From Bog-257 sp963846715 (GTDB taxonomy: Bacteria; Acidobacteriota; Terriglobia; Terriglobales; Acidobacteriaceae): DNA of 64,000 nucleotides. Location of the stretch: NCBI GenBank assembly GCA_963846715.1, contig CAWJXA010000006.1, forward strand, positions 186,001-250,000, given 5' to 3'. Below the pieces are notes generated by a model that was given only the letters and a program-made list of their open reading frames with translations, was not told the DNA's origin and made no database searches. The position numbers and the translations under genes were made by a program. Position 1 is the first letter of the stretch. Each line of letters begins with the position of its first letter. This document shows, one piece after another, positions 8,303 through 16,685 of this stretch.

Positions 8303-9088
8303 GTGACTCGCCTCGGGGACCAGATTCACTGCTGGGATAAACGAAAGCGTCCGGGAGAAAGTATCGCGCAATCTCACAATGCGGAAGTTGCCCAGATTCC
8401 AGCCTCTCCGCCTGTCGTCATCCTCGATAACCTGGTGAAATTTTTTGGCCGCTTTGCTGCCCTTCGCGGCATCTCCGCCAGTTTTGCGCCCGGCCGCCTC
8501 TATGTGGTGCTGGGCGATAACGGAGCCGGCAAAAGTACGCTGCTGCGCATAGTCGCTGGACTGATGGAACCCAGCCAAGGCAGCTTCACGTTGCTGGGCA
8601 CGAAGAACCATCGCGAGGTGGCGCATCGCGTAGGCTACATGGGCCACGCTCCGCTGCTTTATGACGAGCTGAGCGGAATGGAGAATCTCCGGTACTTCGC
8701 TGGCTTGTATGGGCTCGAGGATGACAGGGTTTGCCGCAAGGCGATGCAAATGGTCGGGCTCGATCCCGAGCTATCGCGCCGCATCGGGCAGTATTCGCAA
8801 GGTATGCGGCAACGCCTGTCGCTGGCCCGCGCGGTGCTACACGATCCTGAACTGATCCTGCTCGACGAGCCGTTCTCGAACGTTGACGTGCATTCGGCGC
8901 GCGAGATGGCCGCAGTGCTGGGACGCGTCCGCGACAATGGCAAAACCATCTTCGTGGTTACGCATCAGGCCGCGCTGATGGAGGGCGTGGCCGACGAATT
9001 TGTGCATATGTCCGCCGGGCAGATCACCTCGCGCGAAGAAGTGGCCCGTAATGCGGCCATCCCGAACGCGGAGTGGACGCCGCGATGA
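8303..9088 (+). CDS. ccmA: haem exporter ATP-binding protein CcmA
   Basis: 261 aa from GTG 8303. The conserved ABC domain begins near residue 38. Walker A GDNGAGKST, signature YSQGMRQRLSLARAV, Walker B LILLDEPF and the switch His in VVTH are all intact. CcmA dimerises with CcmB and, with CcmC, releases holo-CcmE. The overlap with ccmB is ATGA. The first 35 residues are not conserved and a shorter protein is possible, but I see no good internal start. Confidence 0.92.
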   Translation: MTRLGDQIHCWDKRKRPGESIAQSHNAEVAQIPASPPVVILDNLVKFFGRFAALRGISASFAPGRLYVVLGDNGAGKSTLLRIVAGLMEPSQGSFTLLGTKNHREVAHRVGYMGHAPLLYDELSGMENLRYFAGLYGLEDDRVCRKAMQMVGLDPELSRRIGQYSQGMRQRLSLARAVLHDPELILLDEPFSNVDVHSAREMAAVLGRVRDNGKTIFVVTHQAALMEGVADEFVHMSAGQITSREEVARNAAIPNAEWTPR

Positions 9089-9759
9089 CCACCCTCGGCG
9101 TGACCCGCACCACCTTGCTGAAAGACCTGCGCATGGAATGGCGCTCCAAAGACGCCATCAACTCCATGTTGTTTTTCGCACTGCTGGTGGTGGTGATTTT
9201 CAGCTTCGCATTCAACCCCACGGCGGAAGAGTCGCGCCGCATCGCCGGCGGGCTGATCTGGGTGGCATTTCTCTTCGCAGCAGTAGTCGCGCTAAACCAG
9301 ACGTGGGCGCGCGAGCTGCGCAATCAGGTGCTCGATGCCTATCGTGTGTCACCAGCGCCGGCCAACGCGCTCTTCCTGGCCAAGGTGTTCGGCAATTACT
9401 TGTTCGTAGTGGTGCTGGAAGCGTTGATGGCGCCTCTGTTCGTAGTCTTCTACGACCTGCGGTCGGTCGGGCCGCTCTGGCAGTTGATTGTGGTGGCCCT
9501 GCTGGGGACCTGGGCGCTGGTGGTCAACGGCACTTTTTTCGCGGCGCTCTCGATTCGCACGCGCAACCGCGAGATCATGCTGCCGCTGATTCTCTTCCCT
9601 ATCTCGATACCGGCGCTGCTCGCCATGGTGGATGCCACTACCTCAATCTTGACGGGCGAGGCGTCCCCCGATTTCTGGATCAAGATGCTGGCAGTTTACG
9701 ATGTGGTATTCACCTTGGTGTGTTTGCTGTTGTTCGAAAGTGTGCTGAACGCGGAGTGA
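9085..9759 (+). CDS. ccmB: haem exporter membrane subunit CcmB
   Basis: 224 aa from ATG 9085, which overlaps the ccmA stop; an in-frame GTG at 9073 is less likely. Six hydrophobic helices are visible (for example MLFFALLVVVIFSFAF, IVVALLGTWALVVNG, LPLILFPISIPALL). KDLRMEWRSKDAINSMLFF is the typical CcmB opening and NQTWARELRNQVLDAYRVSP the conserved first cytoplasmic loop. It acts with CcmA in cytochrome c maturation. Confidence 0.92.
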   Translation: MTTLGVTRTTLLKDLRMEWRSKDAINSMLFFALLVVVIFSFAFNPTAEESRRIAGGLIWVAFLFAAVVALNQTWARELRNQVLDAYRVSPAPANALFLAKVFGNYLFVVVLEALMAPLFVVFYDLRSVGPLWQLIVVALLGTWALVVNGTFFAALSIRTRNREIMLPLILFPISIPALLAMVDATTSILTGEASPDFWIKMLAVYDVVFTLVCLLLFESVLNAE

Positions 9760-9910
9760 GGTTAGTGGATAGTGGATAGTGGTTAGTGGTTAGTGATAAT
9801 GAACAGCAGATAGTGAGTAGTTGTGAGTGGCAAGACACCAGCCGCGCAGCGGCGGCTACGACGTTAGCCCGGGGCGCAAGCCCCGGATCGAGTGAACAAC
9901 AAGCGCGAGC
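9760..9910. repeat. tagtgga-type simple repeat and a REP-like palindrome
   Basis: Bases about 9762-9830 are a degenerate tandem array of GTTAGTG/GATAGTG units. It is followed (about 9838-9910) by a palindromic stretch with AGCCCGGGG-CGCAA-GCCCCGG as its core hairpin. Nothing here looks coding; it separates ccmB from ccmC. Similar simple repeats are common between acidobacterial genes. Confidence 0.6.
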
Positions 9911-9976
9911 CGGGTAGCGGCGACACCCATGTGACACGGCTATGACGACATTCCCTAAAACTGGTCTAATCGCGAA

Positions 9977-10666
9977 ATGAAATCCTTGTTTATAGCTTTC
10001 GTTATCTTCACCCTTGGGCTGCTGGCTTTCAGCACCTACCAGGCACTCTACGTCGCTCCCACCGAGCAGACCATGGGCGAGGTGCAGCGCATCTTCTACT
10101 ACCACGTCCCCTCGGCCTGGACGGCGGGCGTCTGCTTCTTCGTCAACTTTCTGGCGTCGGTGGTGTACCTGTGGAAGCGCAATCCCGGCAGCGATGCTGT
10201 GGCCGCGGCTTCCGCCGAAGTTGGCGTGGCGTTCTGCACCATTGTGCTGATCACTGGACCCATCTGGGCGCGGCCCGTGTGGGGAATCTGGTGGACCTGG
10301 GATGCTCGCCTGACGACCACGCTGGTGCTGTGGCTTATCTACGTCAGCTACCTGATACTCCGCCGTTTTTCCGCCGGCGGACAAACCCAAGTTTTGGCGG
10401 CAACGCTGGCCATCTTCGGGTTCGTCGATGTGCCCATCGTGTATATGTCGATCCGCTGGTTTCGCACCCAGCATCCTTCGCCGGTGATGGGCGGCGGAGA
10501 GAACTCGGGTCTGGATCCCGCCATGCTGCACGCCTTCTTCTGGAACCTGGCGGCGTTTACCTGCGTGGGGATTGTGTTGATGGTGGTTCGTTACCGTTTG
10601 CAAGTGCTGGAAGATGAGGTGGAAGCCGCACACGCAAACCTGGCTTTGCAAGGAGGCGCACGATGA
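9977..10666 (+). CDS. ccmC: haem handling protein CcmC
   Basis: 229 aa with six hydrophobic helices and the tryptophan-rich WWD motif (WGIWWTWDARLTT) at about residues 98-110. The flanking periplasmic His residues (YYHVPSAW; the second near MLHAFFWNL) ligate haem. CcmC hands haem to CcmE. It starts 217 bases after ccmB, separated by repeats, so it may have its own promoter. Its stop overlaps the ATG of the ccmD-like gene. Confidence 0.93.
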   Translation: MKSLFIAFVIFTLGLLAFSTYQALYVAPTEQTMGEVQRIFYYHVPSAWTAGVCFFVNFLASVVYLWKRNPGSDAVAAASAEVGVAFCTIVLITGPIWARPVWGIWWTWDARLTTTLVLWLIYVSYLILRRFSAGGQTQVLAATLAIFGFVDVPIVYMSIRWFRTQHPSPVMGGGENSGLDPAMLHAFFWNLAAFTCVGIVLMVVRYRLQVLEDEVEAAHANLALQGGAR

Positions 10667-10794
10667 CCGGAGCGGTCGCATTGAAAGCTGCCTATATCGT
10701 CACCTGGCTGATATTGCTGGGCTATCTCGGGTCGCTCGTGGGACGCTTCCGGCGCGTCCGCGAAGAGATGAAAGACCTGAAACGCGGAGGATAA
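10663..10794 (+). CDS. ccmD: CcmD-like small membrane protein
   Basis: 43 aa, easily overlooked because of its size. One hydrophobic helix (AAYIVTWLILLGYLGSLVG) is followed by a basic tail (RFRRVREEMKDLKRGG). It overlaps the ccmC stop by four bases (ATGA) with AGGAGG just upstream. This is the position, size and topology of CcmD, which is needed to release holo-CcmE from CcmABC. Sequence identity to known CcmD cannot be judged by eye. Confidence 0.75.
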   Translation: MTGAVALKAAYIVTWLILLGYLGSLVGRFRRVREEMKDLKRGG

Positions 10795-10796
10795 AG

Positions 10797-10948
10797 AAAT
10801 CACCACCGAGACACAGAGGCACAGAAAAAGCCAGAATCAAGAGACTTCCCGCCTGAACCTCCTGCCGGTCACTGGGCGGAGCCGATGCTTCTTGGGCAAG
10901 GTGATGAGAAGTGATTTTCTCTGTGTTCTCTGTACCTCTGTGGTGAAT
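10797..10948. repeat. inverted-repeat element (cacagaggcacag family)
   Basis: CACCGAGACACAGAGGCACAG at the left is mirrored by CTCTGTACCTCTGTGGTGAA at the right, about 100 bases apart. Related inverted copies occur at 36760-36958 and 57524-57598, so this is a dispersed intergenic family. No gene is seen inside. Confidence 0.65.
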
Positions 10949-10968
10949 ATGTCTTCCAAGGTGCGCGC

Positions 10969-11481
10969 TTGAGCGAAAAACACGGCCTCCTGCTCTTTCT
11001 CGGAGTGGCCAATCTCATCCTTTGCACGCTGTTCGTGATCTTGAGTCTGCCCTTTTTCTGGCGGCAATATCAGGTCCTGCAAACCTGGCCCGAGACGCAG
11101 GCGCAAGTCCTGCGCAGCGAAGTAGTGACGCAACCCGCGCCTCCCCACGAGCAGCTATACGCCGCCAGTTTGCAGGTGCTCTACACGGTTGAAGCGAAGC
11201 CAATCACGGCCGAACTGGTTAGCTTCCAGAGCCGGAACTACCAGCAAACCGCCGACCGGGCTGCGCAGTATCAGGTTGGAAGCCGCCATGCCATCCGCTA
11301 CGATCCGCACGCGCCCACTCAGGCCCGCATTGGCGCCGGTTGGAACCTGCGCTTCTTCCTAGTCCCGCTCGTGATGCTCGGGATGGGCGCCATTTTCGGC
11401 GGAATTGCCGCCGCCTTCCTGCTTGCGGCAAAGTATCTGCGCTCCCGGCGGGAAGCTCGCGGCGATCCGGCTTCCGCTTAG
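10969..11481 (+). CDS. DUF3592-type membrane protein
   Basis: 170 aa from TTG 10969. There are two membrane helices (LLLFLGVANLILCTLFVILS near the N-terminus; FLVPLVMLGMGAIFGGIAAA near the C-terminus) flanking an extracytoplasmic beta-rich domain with the DUF3592 pattern: WPETQAQVLRSEV, a double-stranded core, and YQVGSRHAIRYDPHAPTQAR. The function is unknown in this family. The first codons read SEKHG with no better start upstream in frame. Confidence 0.75.
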   Translation: MSEKHGLLLFLGVANLILCTLFVILSLPFFWRQYQVLQTWPETQAQVLRSEVVTQPAPPHEQLYAASLQVLYTVEAKPITAELVSFQSRNYQQTADRAAQYQVGSRHAIRYDPHAPTQARIGAGWNLRFFLVPLVMLGMGAIFGGIAAAFLLAAKYLRSRREARGDPASA

Positions 11482-11499
11482 TTGCCTACATTGCGACCC

Positions 11500-13098
11500 T
11501 CACCACTGTACGTCGGGATACAAACTCGGCATGTGAATGGCGCGGTAGGCGTTTTGACCATCCACCTCAAGCTGCCACAAAACAGTTGGATTCGCATCCT
11601 GGGTAACTTCCATCACCCGTGAACTGGACCCGCCGAGATCCGCCGGCGCAGTCTCATCAAAGAAAACATTGGAATCCGGCAGCACTCGCACTGACCCGCC
11701 CCAGAGCGAGTAGGGCGTCGTAAACGACCACTTCCGGCTCGCAGTCCTGGTGTTTTCGTTCACTTCGAAAATGGCGGCAGTGCTGTAGCATTGTGGGGGC
11801 CCAGTTTCCGAGCACACGGTGCCACTGTCGTCAAGTACGCGAAAGTCTCCGTTGTCGAACAGCGCGAGTTGAAAATCCCCCGTGGTGTTGGGGGTGATGA
11901 TATTGGCGTCGTGTTGCGCGTAAAACCAATCGGCCGGCGAATGCGAATCGAGCGTGAAGTCTCCCTGATGGCCAAGTTTCCAAAGAATGTCTCCGGAGCC
12001 ATTTCCATTGGCGTAATCCAACTTCACAACCCAATGCTGATGTCGTATGGAAAGCAAAACATTGCCATCATCGGTGGAGTAAAACAGAGCGTTAGCATGG
12101 GTCCAGTCCGGGAACCCCATGGGATGACGATTGACGTCCAGATGGTCGAAGGCATCCCACACCCAAACCGGATTGTCGTTGGCGTCAACATCGATGACCG
12201 CGTTTCCCATCACCGTGGTTTGCCCTGGGTATCCAGGCAAATCGGTAAACACTCGGGTGTCGGTGGTCAGCAACAACCAGTGACCATTCGGAAGGCTCAA
12301 GACGTCGTGATCGATGGAGTATAGATTGATGTTGTAACCGGCATTGAGGAGCTGCTGACTCAACTCGCTGGTGTCCAGCTGGCGAATGATGTTGCCCGCT
12401 AGGTCCACTTCCCGTATTCCAGTACGATCAGGCGGCCCCGGCAGATACACGATCATCAGCATGTGCCCGTTGGGCAGCAGCTTGGCGAGATCGGGGATGG
12501 CAGTGGAGTCGTCATTGTCGTAGTACCACACGATGTCTCCCGCCGGATTCAATGCCACCGACACAAGCTGGTTGGGAGCTCCTCCGATCAGGCTGACCAG
12601 TTCGACTCCGGACGTCGGCGTGCTGCCGGGCGGAATCGTGACCTGCATTTTTGGCAGGCGCGCGGCGGGAATCGTACCGGTTTGGAAGGTGTGGTCCTTG
12701 TCAAAGTCTTGCGACCCGTCGGTGTAGGTTGCGACGGCGCGCATGTGATACAGCGTGTTTTGCTTCATTCCGGCAACCAGTACCGTCGCCGTGCCTCCGT
12801 CGGCAGCGATCGATTGTGGCGATGTGCTGAATGCGTATTTTGTGTCGGGGCCGAACTGGACCGAGACGGAAGCCGGCACTGAGGTGGAAACCGCGTACTT
12901 AGCGACCAGCGGATTGCTGGTAGGCGCAACCGTGGACAGCACCAGCCGGGAAGCGTGCAATTCAGAAGGACTGGCGACGGTTCCGCCGCCACCCCCACAG
13001 CCGGCGGCTGCCAGCATGAGCAGACAAATAGCCATCAAAAGCGCGAAGCTGGTATTGGGATTGAGCTTGCGGACTGCCTGTTCACGATGGGTGATCAA
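11500..13098 (-). CDS. arylsulfotransferase (ASST)-like lipoprotein
   Basis: 532 aa with a lipoprotein signal peptide (lipobox LAAAGC, Cys34) followed by a poly-Gly linker. An N-terminal fibronectin-like region precedes a six-bladed propeller of the arylsulfate sulfotransferase type: SIDHDVLSLPNGHWLLL, DWTHANAL, LSIRHQHWVVKLD and AQHDANI contain the conserved His and Arg positions of the ASST active site. Known ASSTs move sulfate between phenols in the periplasm, but many acidobacterial homologues are uncharacterised. It is convergent with the DUF3592 gene. Confidence 0.8.
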   Translation of the reverse strand: MITHREQAVRKLNPNTSFALLMAICLLMLAAAGCGGGGGTVASPSELHASRLVLSTVAPTSNPLVAKYAVSTSVPASVSVQFGPDTKYAFSTSPQSIAADGGTATVLVAGMKQNTLYHMRAVATYTDGSQDFDKDHTFQTGTIPAARLPKMQVTIPPGSTPTSGVELVSLIGGAPNQLVSVALNPAGDIVWYYDNDDSTAIPDLAKLLPNGHMLMIVYLPGPPDRTGIREVDLAGNIIRQLDTSELSQQLLNAGYNINLYSIDHDVLSLPNGHWLLLTTDTRVFTDLPGYPGQTTVMGNAVIDVDANDNPVWVWDAFDHLDVNRHPMGFPDWTHANALFYSTDDGNVLLSIRHQHWVVKLDYANGNGSGDILWKLGHQGDFTLDSHSPADWFYAQHDANIITPNTTGDFQLALFDNGDFRVLDDSGTVCSETGPPQCYSTAAIFEVNENTRTASRKWSFTTPYSLWGGSVRVLPDSNVFFDETAPADLGGSSSRVMEVTQDANPTVLWQLEVDGQNAYRAIHMPSLYPDVQW

Positions 13099-13341
13099 AA
13101 TTCAACTCCAGTTTTTTGTTTTGGCGAAAACTCCGGGTGACGGGTGGCGTCGGGAACCGCATAGGCTTATGAAAGGAGCCGGTCGAAAGCGAAATCTCCT
13201 TAGGATCCTAACTTACTGAAATTGTAATGTTAGCGGCAGCGGATGTCATTGTTCTCATGTCACAGGGAAGCTGCTTCGTCACGTGAACACGAAATTGCTA
13301 ATTGCGCCGCATTCGATCATCAAGGCATCTTTGTCGAAGCG

Positions 13342-13618
13342 GTGAAAGTTGTCATTCCCTTAGGCCGGAAAGGGGAACGAGGTTGCCGAGGTCATCGAGG
13401 ACATCCTCGCTCTTACTCGCTCCGAGCCCCGTTGCCTGGGTATCAACGCCTTCCAATCGACGCTCGATCCGCGACTGTTCTACATTCACTCGCGCTGGAC
13501 AGATGAGCAAGCCTTCAACATCCATGCGACGCTCCCGCATACGGTACGCTTCATCGAACGCGTTCAGCCGCTGCTCGACCATGCCCTCGATGTAACCCGA
13601 GCGACGATGATCGGCTAA
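13342..13618 (+). CDS. antibiotic biosynthesis monooxygenase (ABM) domain protein, frameshifted as read
   Basis: Hidden across two frames. The upstream frame gives EAVKVVIPL up to about 13360; a one-base shift near 13363 then gives AGKGNEVAEVIEDILALT, RSEPRCLGINAF, FYIHSRWTDEQAFNIH and a stop at 13616-13618. The order betaI-helix-(R)xEPGC-(Y)ERW-x-H is that of ABM/YgiN-like quinol monooxygenases (about 90-100 aa, dimeric ferredoxin-like fold). The start is uncertain (GTG 13342 or further upstream). Removing one G from the TTAGGCC at 13360-13366 restores a continuous ORF. Confidence 0.6.
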
Positions 13619-13820
13619 GTCGAGTAATCAGTGGCCAGTAGCCAGTCCCAGTTTCGCGATACCCTCCGAGCGCAGGGAGGGTGTCGAGGAACCCCTATAG
13701 CATCGATCGGTCGCGGCAGACCTCCCATCCGAATGTGTTCTTCAAGGCGGGAGCCCGGCATCATGCGGCGGAGAGCGCTTCAGCGCTCTGGAAAGAGCTC
13801 GGCTTTGATCAAATCTTTCT
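13619..13820. other. non-coding stretch with a hairpin
   Basis: No convincing gene. It contains a short AGTGGCCAGTAGCCAGT simple repeat and a strong hairpin GATACCCTCC...GGAGGGTGTC at about 13658-13686, which may be a remnant palindromic repeat. Confidence 0.4.
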
Positions 13821-14016
13821 AAAGCGGTTCCTCAATAGATGTATCCGATTTGTACGGGTAGTGCGGCGCTTCAGCGCCGCGTTCCGCCTCGGCCAAACAC
13901 CCCGCTTAAGCCGCTGAGGTCGACGACCTTAGCGGCTTAAGCGGTTTTTCTTCTTGCCCCATACCCGGGCCTAAAGGCCCGCACTACCCGTACGAGCGAA
14001 TACACCAATCCGGGAA
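13821..14016. repeat. terminal-inverted-repeat element, copy A
   Basis: The left end GATGTATCCGATTTGTACGG is followed by GTAGTGCGGCGC. The right end, read inward on the other strand, gives TTCCCGGATTGGTGTATTCG then TACGGGTAGTGCGG. Both ends therefore converge on the same TACGGGTAGTGCGG core. Inside are nested palindromes (GCGGCGCTTCAGCGCCGC; CCGCTTAAGCCGCTGAGG mirrored by CCTTAGCGGCTTAAGCGG). Copy B with the same two ends in reverse lies at 31236-31857. No ORF is present. Confidence 0.7.
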
Positions 14017-14174
14017 GTGTTCGAGTCGCTGTTCAGCAACATCTTCTCCTGCCTCCCCGGGTTTCTATCTAGGAAGGCCTGCCGGGGGCTACCATAAAGA
14101 AGTCCAACTTTACGGAACTTTACGTTTCGCCCAGGGGAAATACCAGCGAAACGAGATCGGGTTCACCCCTTGAG

Positions 14175-14783
14175 GTGGAGTTGCTGACCGACCAAACCGA
14201 CGAACAGCTGCTCGCGCAAGCGCTGGCCGGAGATGAAGATGCCTTCACTGCCCTCTATCGCAGGCGGCAGGGGCCTGTCTTCCGCTTCGCGCTGCACATG
14301 AGCGGCTCACGTCTGATCGCAGAAGAGGTCACGCAGGACGTTTTTATGTTCCTGATCCAACGCGGTCGCGATTTCGATCCCTCGCGCGCGGCCCTGGGAG
14401 CTTACCTGTTCGGCGTGGCCCGCAATTACGTGCGGCGGGCCGTGGAACGGAATTATGCGGAGACGGCGTTGAACAGCCCGGTGGATGACGAACAGCAGTC
14501 CTTGACAGTAAATGATGATCCCGGTGAAGGAATCGCGCGGCGACAAACGTCGACCGCGGTCTGGAAAGCGGTGCTCTCGTTGCCGGAACATTATCGCGAG
14601 GTGGTCGTGCTCTGCGATCTACAGGAATTGAGTTATGCGGATGCGGCGCAAGCCATCGGCTGTGCCCTGGGTACCGTCCGGTCGCGTCTGCACCGGGCGC
14701 ACGACATGCTCAGCAAGAAGCTGCAGCATTCGGCGGCGGCTGCACCCGGAATGTCGAGCGTTACGGCGAGGTGTGCATCATGA
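14175..14783 (+). CDS. ECF-type RNA polymerase sigma factor
   Basis: 202 aa, GTG start. Region 2 (FTALYRRRQGPVFRFAL; AEEVTQDVFMFLIQRG) and region 4 (LPEHYREVVVLCDLQELSY, then ADAAQAIGCALGTVRSRLHR) are intact, with a short acidic linker, typical of group 4 sigma factors. It directs core polymerase to a small stress or envelope regulon. The stop overlaps the ATG of the anti-sigma gene, so expression is coupled. Confidence 0.92.
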   Translation: MELLTDQTDEQLLAQALAGDEDAFTALYRRRQGPVFRFALHMSGSRLIAEEVTQDVFMFLIQRGRDFDPSRAALGAYLFGVARNYVRRAVERNYAETALNSPVDDEQQSLTVNDDPGEGIARRQTSTAVWKAVLSLPEHYREVVVLCDLQELSYADAAQAIGCALGTVRSRLHRAHDMLSKKLQHSAAAAPGMSSVTARCAS

Positions 14784-15550
14784 CATGCCGTGAATTTGAA
14801 CAGCGAACTACGTCTCTGAGCTTGCGGGAGATTTCCCAGGCACAGGACAATCAGATTCTCGATCATGCCGGGGAGTGTGAGAAGTGTGCCGGCCGGTTGC
14901 AAGAGCAACGCATGCTCGCAGCCTCGATGCAAACCTTGCAGGCGCAAACCGCCGAGTGCGAAGCTGGTCCCAACGTGGAGCGGGCTTTGCTGCAGGCATT
15001 CCGGCAAGGGCCGGTCGAGACCCTGCCGCCGGATATGGTGCGCCGGGTTAGCCCAATCGTATTTAGCCTCAGCCGCTTCTTCGAAGTTGGCGCGTATGTC
15101 GCTGTAGCCGCAGCCATCGCGGTCGCCATATTCCTGGGGGTGCGGCTGTGGGAACAGCGTTCCGCAAACCTGCCGGTGAAGAGCCAGGTGGCGCAGCCGA
15201 GCGTCAGCGCGCCGAGTACCGTCGCCGAACAGTCTGCGGCCGGCCCGCACCAGCAGTCAGTCGCGATAATACGCAGAAGCGTAAACCACCACACGCGACA
15301 ACCGCATGTTGTCTCCCCAAGCCAGTCGAACTCGGATGGGGCTGATTCATCGCAGGTCGGCGCTGATGCAGACTATGTCGCCTTGATGTTCTGCGATCCC
15401 TTGAGTTGTTCCAGCGATACTCAAGTTGTGCGGATGGAGCTTCCTAATCCTGCCGCGGCCGGTTCCGGACAGCAGGATGCTCAGGTGCGGATCGCGGATG
15501 TGATCGTGGGTTATGACGGGGTAGTACGCGCGGTTCGGATTGTGAATTGA
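14780..15550 (+). CDS. membrane-spanning zinc-finger anti-sigma factor
   Basis: 256 aa from ATG 14780. The cytoplasmic N-terminus has a zinc-associated anti-sigma motif (HAGECEKC, Hx3Cx2C). A single transmembrane helix (YVAVAAAIAVAIFLGVRLW) follows near residue 100-120, then a periplasmic Ser/Gln/His-rich region containing CDPLSC. The gene order marks it as the cognate inhibitor of the upstream ECF factor. The two periplasmic cysteines could be redox-sensitive; this is inference. Confidence 0.85.
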   Translation: MTCREFEQRTTSLSLREISQAQDNQILDHAGECEKCAGRLQEQRMLAASMQTLQAQTAECEAGPNVERALLQAFRQGPVETLPPDMVRRVSPIVFSLSRFFEVGAYVAVAAAIAVAIFLGVRLWEQRSANLPVKSQVAQPSVSAPSTVAEQSAAGPHQQSVAIIRRSVNHHTRQPHVVSPSQSNSDGADSSQVGADADYVALMFCDPLSCSSDTQVVRMELPNPAAAGSGQQDAQVRIADVIVGYDGVVRAVRIVN

Positions 15551-15642
15551 AGGAATCAGCAACCGCGGCTGACGCCGTGTTCCGATACAAAACGTTTTGC
15601 GAGATCGGTGCTGAGTTAAATCGAAGTCGAGGATAAAAACCA

Positions 15643-16515
15643 ATGCGCACTTTGAATTTCGTAGTTCTCCATAAGGCCGGTAACGGGCTCCTGCTCGCTC
15701 TGGCGTTAGTCTGCTTGAGTGCATTTGCCGTGGCGCAAAGCGACGCTCCCGTACCACCGCCTCCTCCTCATGAAATGAACATGGTTTTCGGCGGGGGTCC
15801 CATGGGCCCCATGATGGGGATGGCCCACGACGGAATCGGGGAAGGAAAAACCGTCAAGGGTGCGCCCATGAGCGGCGAGATGATCGTTACCCGCGATCAG
15901 TCTCTGGCCGACGGAAATAGCATTCACACCCAAAACCAGACCATGATCTACCGCGACTCCGAAGGCCGCGTCCGCCGTGAGATCGAATTTGAGCTGGTCA
16001 CGCCGACTACCGGCGCCGCCAAACGCAATATGGTCGTGATCAGCGATCCGGTCTCGGGAAACCGCTACATGCTGAATCCGGAGAACAAGACGGCGCACCA
16101 GATGCCGCTGCATCCCGGCAAGCCTGGGCCCGGAGGGCCGGATGGTCCCGATGCCATGCACGAGATGGGTGGAAAAGTCGAAATCAATAATGCAGCCAAT
16201 CTGAAGACCGACCAATTGGGAACCAAAACCATCAGCGGACTGCAGGCGACGGGTACGCGCATGACGCGCACCATCCCGGCCGGTGAGATAGGCAACACCA
16301 ACCCCATCGAAGTAGTCACCGAGCGCTGGTATTCTTCCGACCTGCAATTGCCGCTGCTGATGAAGCACAGCGATCCGATGATGGGGAACATGACGGTCTC
16401 GCTGGTGAATGTCACTCGCGCCGAACCCGATGCTTCCTTGTTCCAGGTGCCATCCGACTACAAGCTGGTCACCGGCAAGAAGGGAGATCCGCTCTACATG
16501 CCGATGAAGCCATAA
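15643..16515 (+). CDS. secreted Met/His-rich protein downstream of the ECF pair
   Basis: 290 aa with a signal peptide cleaved near FAVAQSDA. Notable are Met/His/Gly clusters (MNMVFGGGPMGPMMGMAHDG; QMPLHPGKPGPGGP; KHSDPMMGNM) around a beta-rich core with IYRDSEGRVRREIEF and ISDPVSGNRYMLNPENKTA. Similar secreted proteins follow ECF/anti-sigma pairs in other acidobacteria. A metal-binding role is a guess from composition. It lies 92 bases after the anti-sigma gene and is followed by a strong terminator, so it probably ends the transcript. Confidence 0.75.
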   Translation: MRTLNFVVLHKAGNGLLLALALVCLSAFAVAQSDAPVPPPPPHEMNMVFGGGPMGPMMGMAHDGIGEGKTVKGAPMSGEMIVTRDQSLADGNSIHTQNQTMIYRDSEGRVRREIEFELVTPTTGAAKRNMVVISDPVSGNRYMLNPENKTAHQMPLHPGKPGPGGPDGPDAMHEMGGKVEINNAANLKTDQLGTKTISGLQATGTRMTRTIPAGEIGNTNPIEVVTERWYSSDLQLPLLMKHSDPMMGNMTVSLVNVTRAEPDASLFQVPSDYKLVTGKKGDPLYMPMKP

Positions 16516-16535
16516 CCTGCAGCACTCTCCACTCC

Positions 16536-16566
16536 GCGGAGGTCCTATGGTGGGCCTCCGCTTTTT
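16536..16566 (+). terminator. rho-independent terminator
   Basis: GCGGAGG (16536-16542) pairs with CCTCCGC (16555-16561) and is followed at once by TTTTT. It lies 20 bases after the secreted Met/His-rich protein gene. Confidence 0.85.
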
Positions 16567-16685
16567 CTCCCCAGCCTCGTCCCCCTTCCCGAGAGCTTCT
16601 TTTGCCACAAAACTTTGACATTGCCCGCTTCGAATTGCGTTACAATCCCCACAATTACCTGCCGGCGCCGGTTCTTGGGGGCAAT

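Noticed and set aside
9760..9830. CRISPR-like short tandem repeat
   Set aside because: Units are about 7 bases, degenerate and without spacers; it is a simple-sequence repeat.
9710..10681. Minus-strand open frame of 323 codons
   Set aside because: Shadow of ccmC; CcmC's WWD motif is unambiguous on the plus strand.
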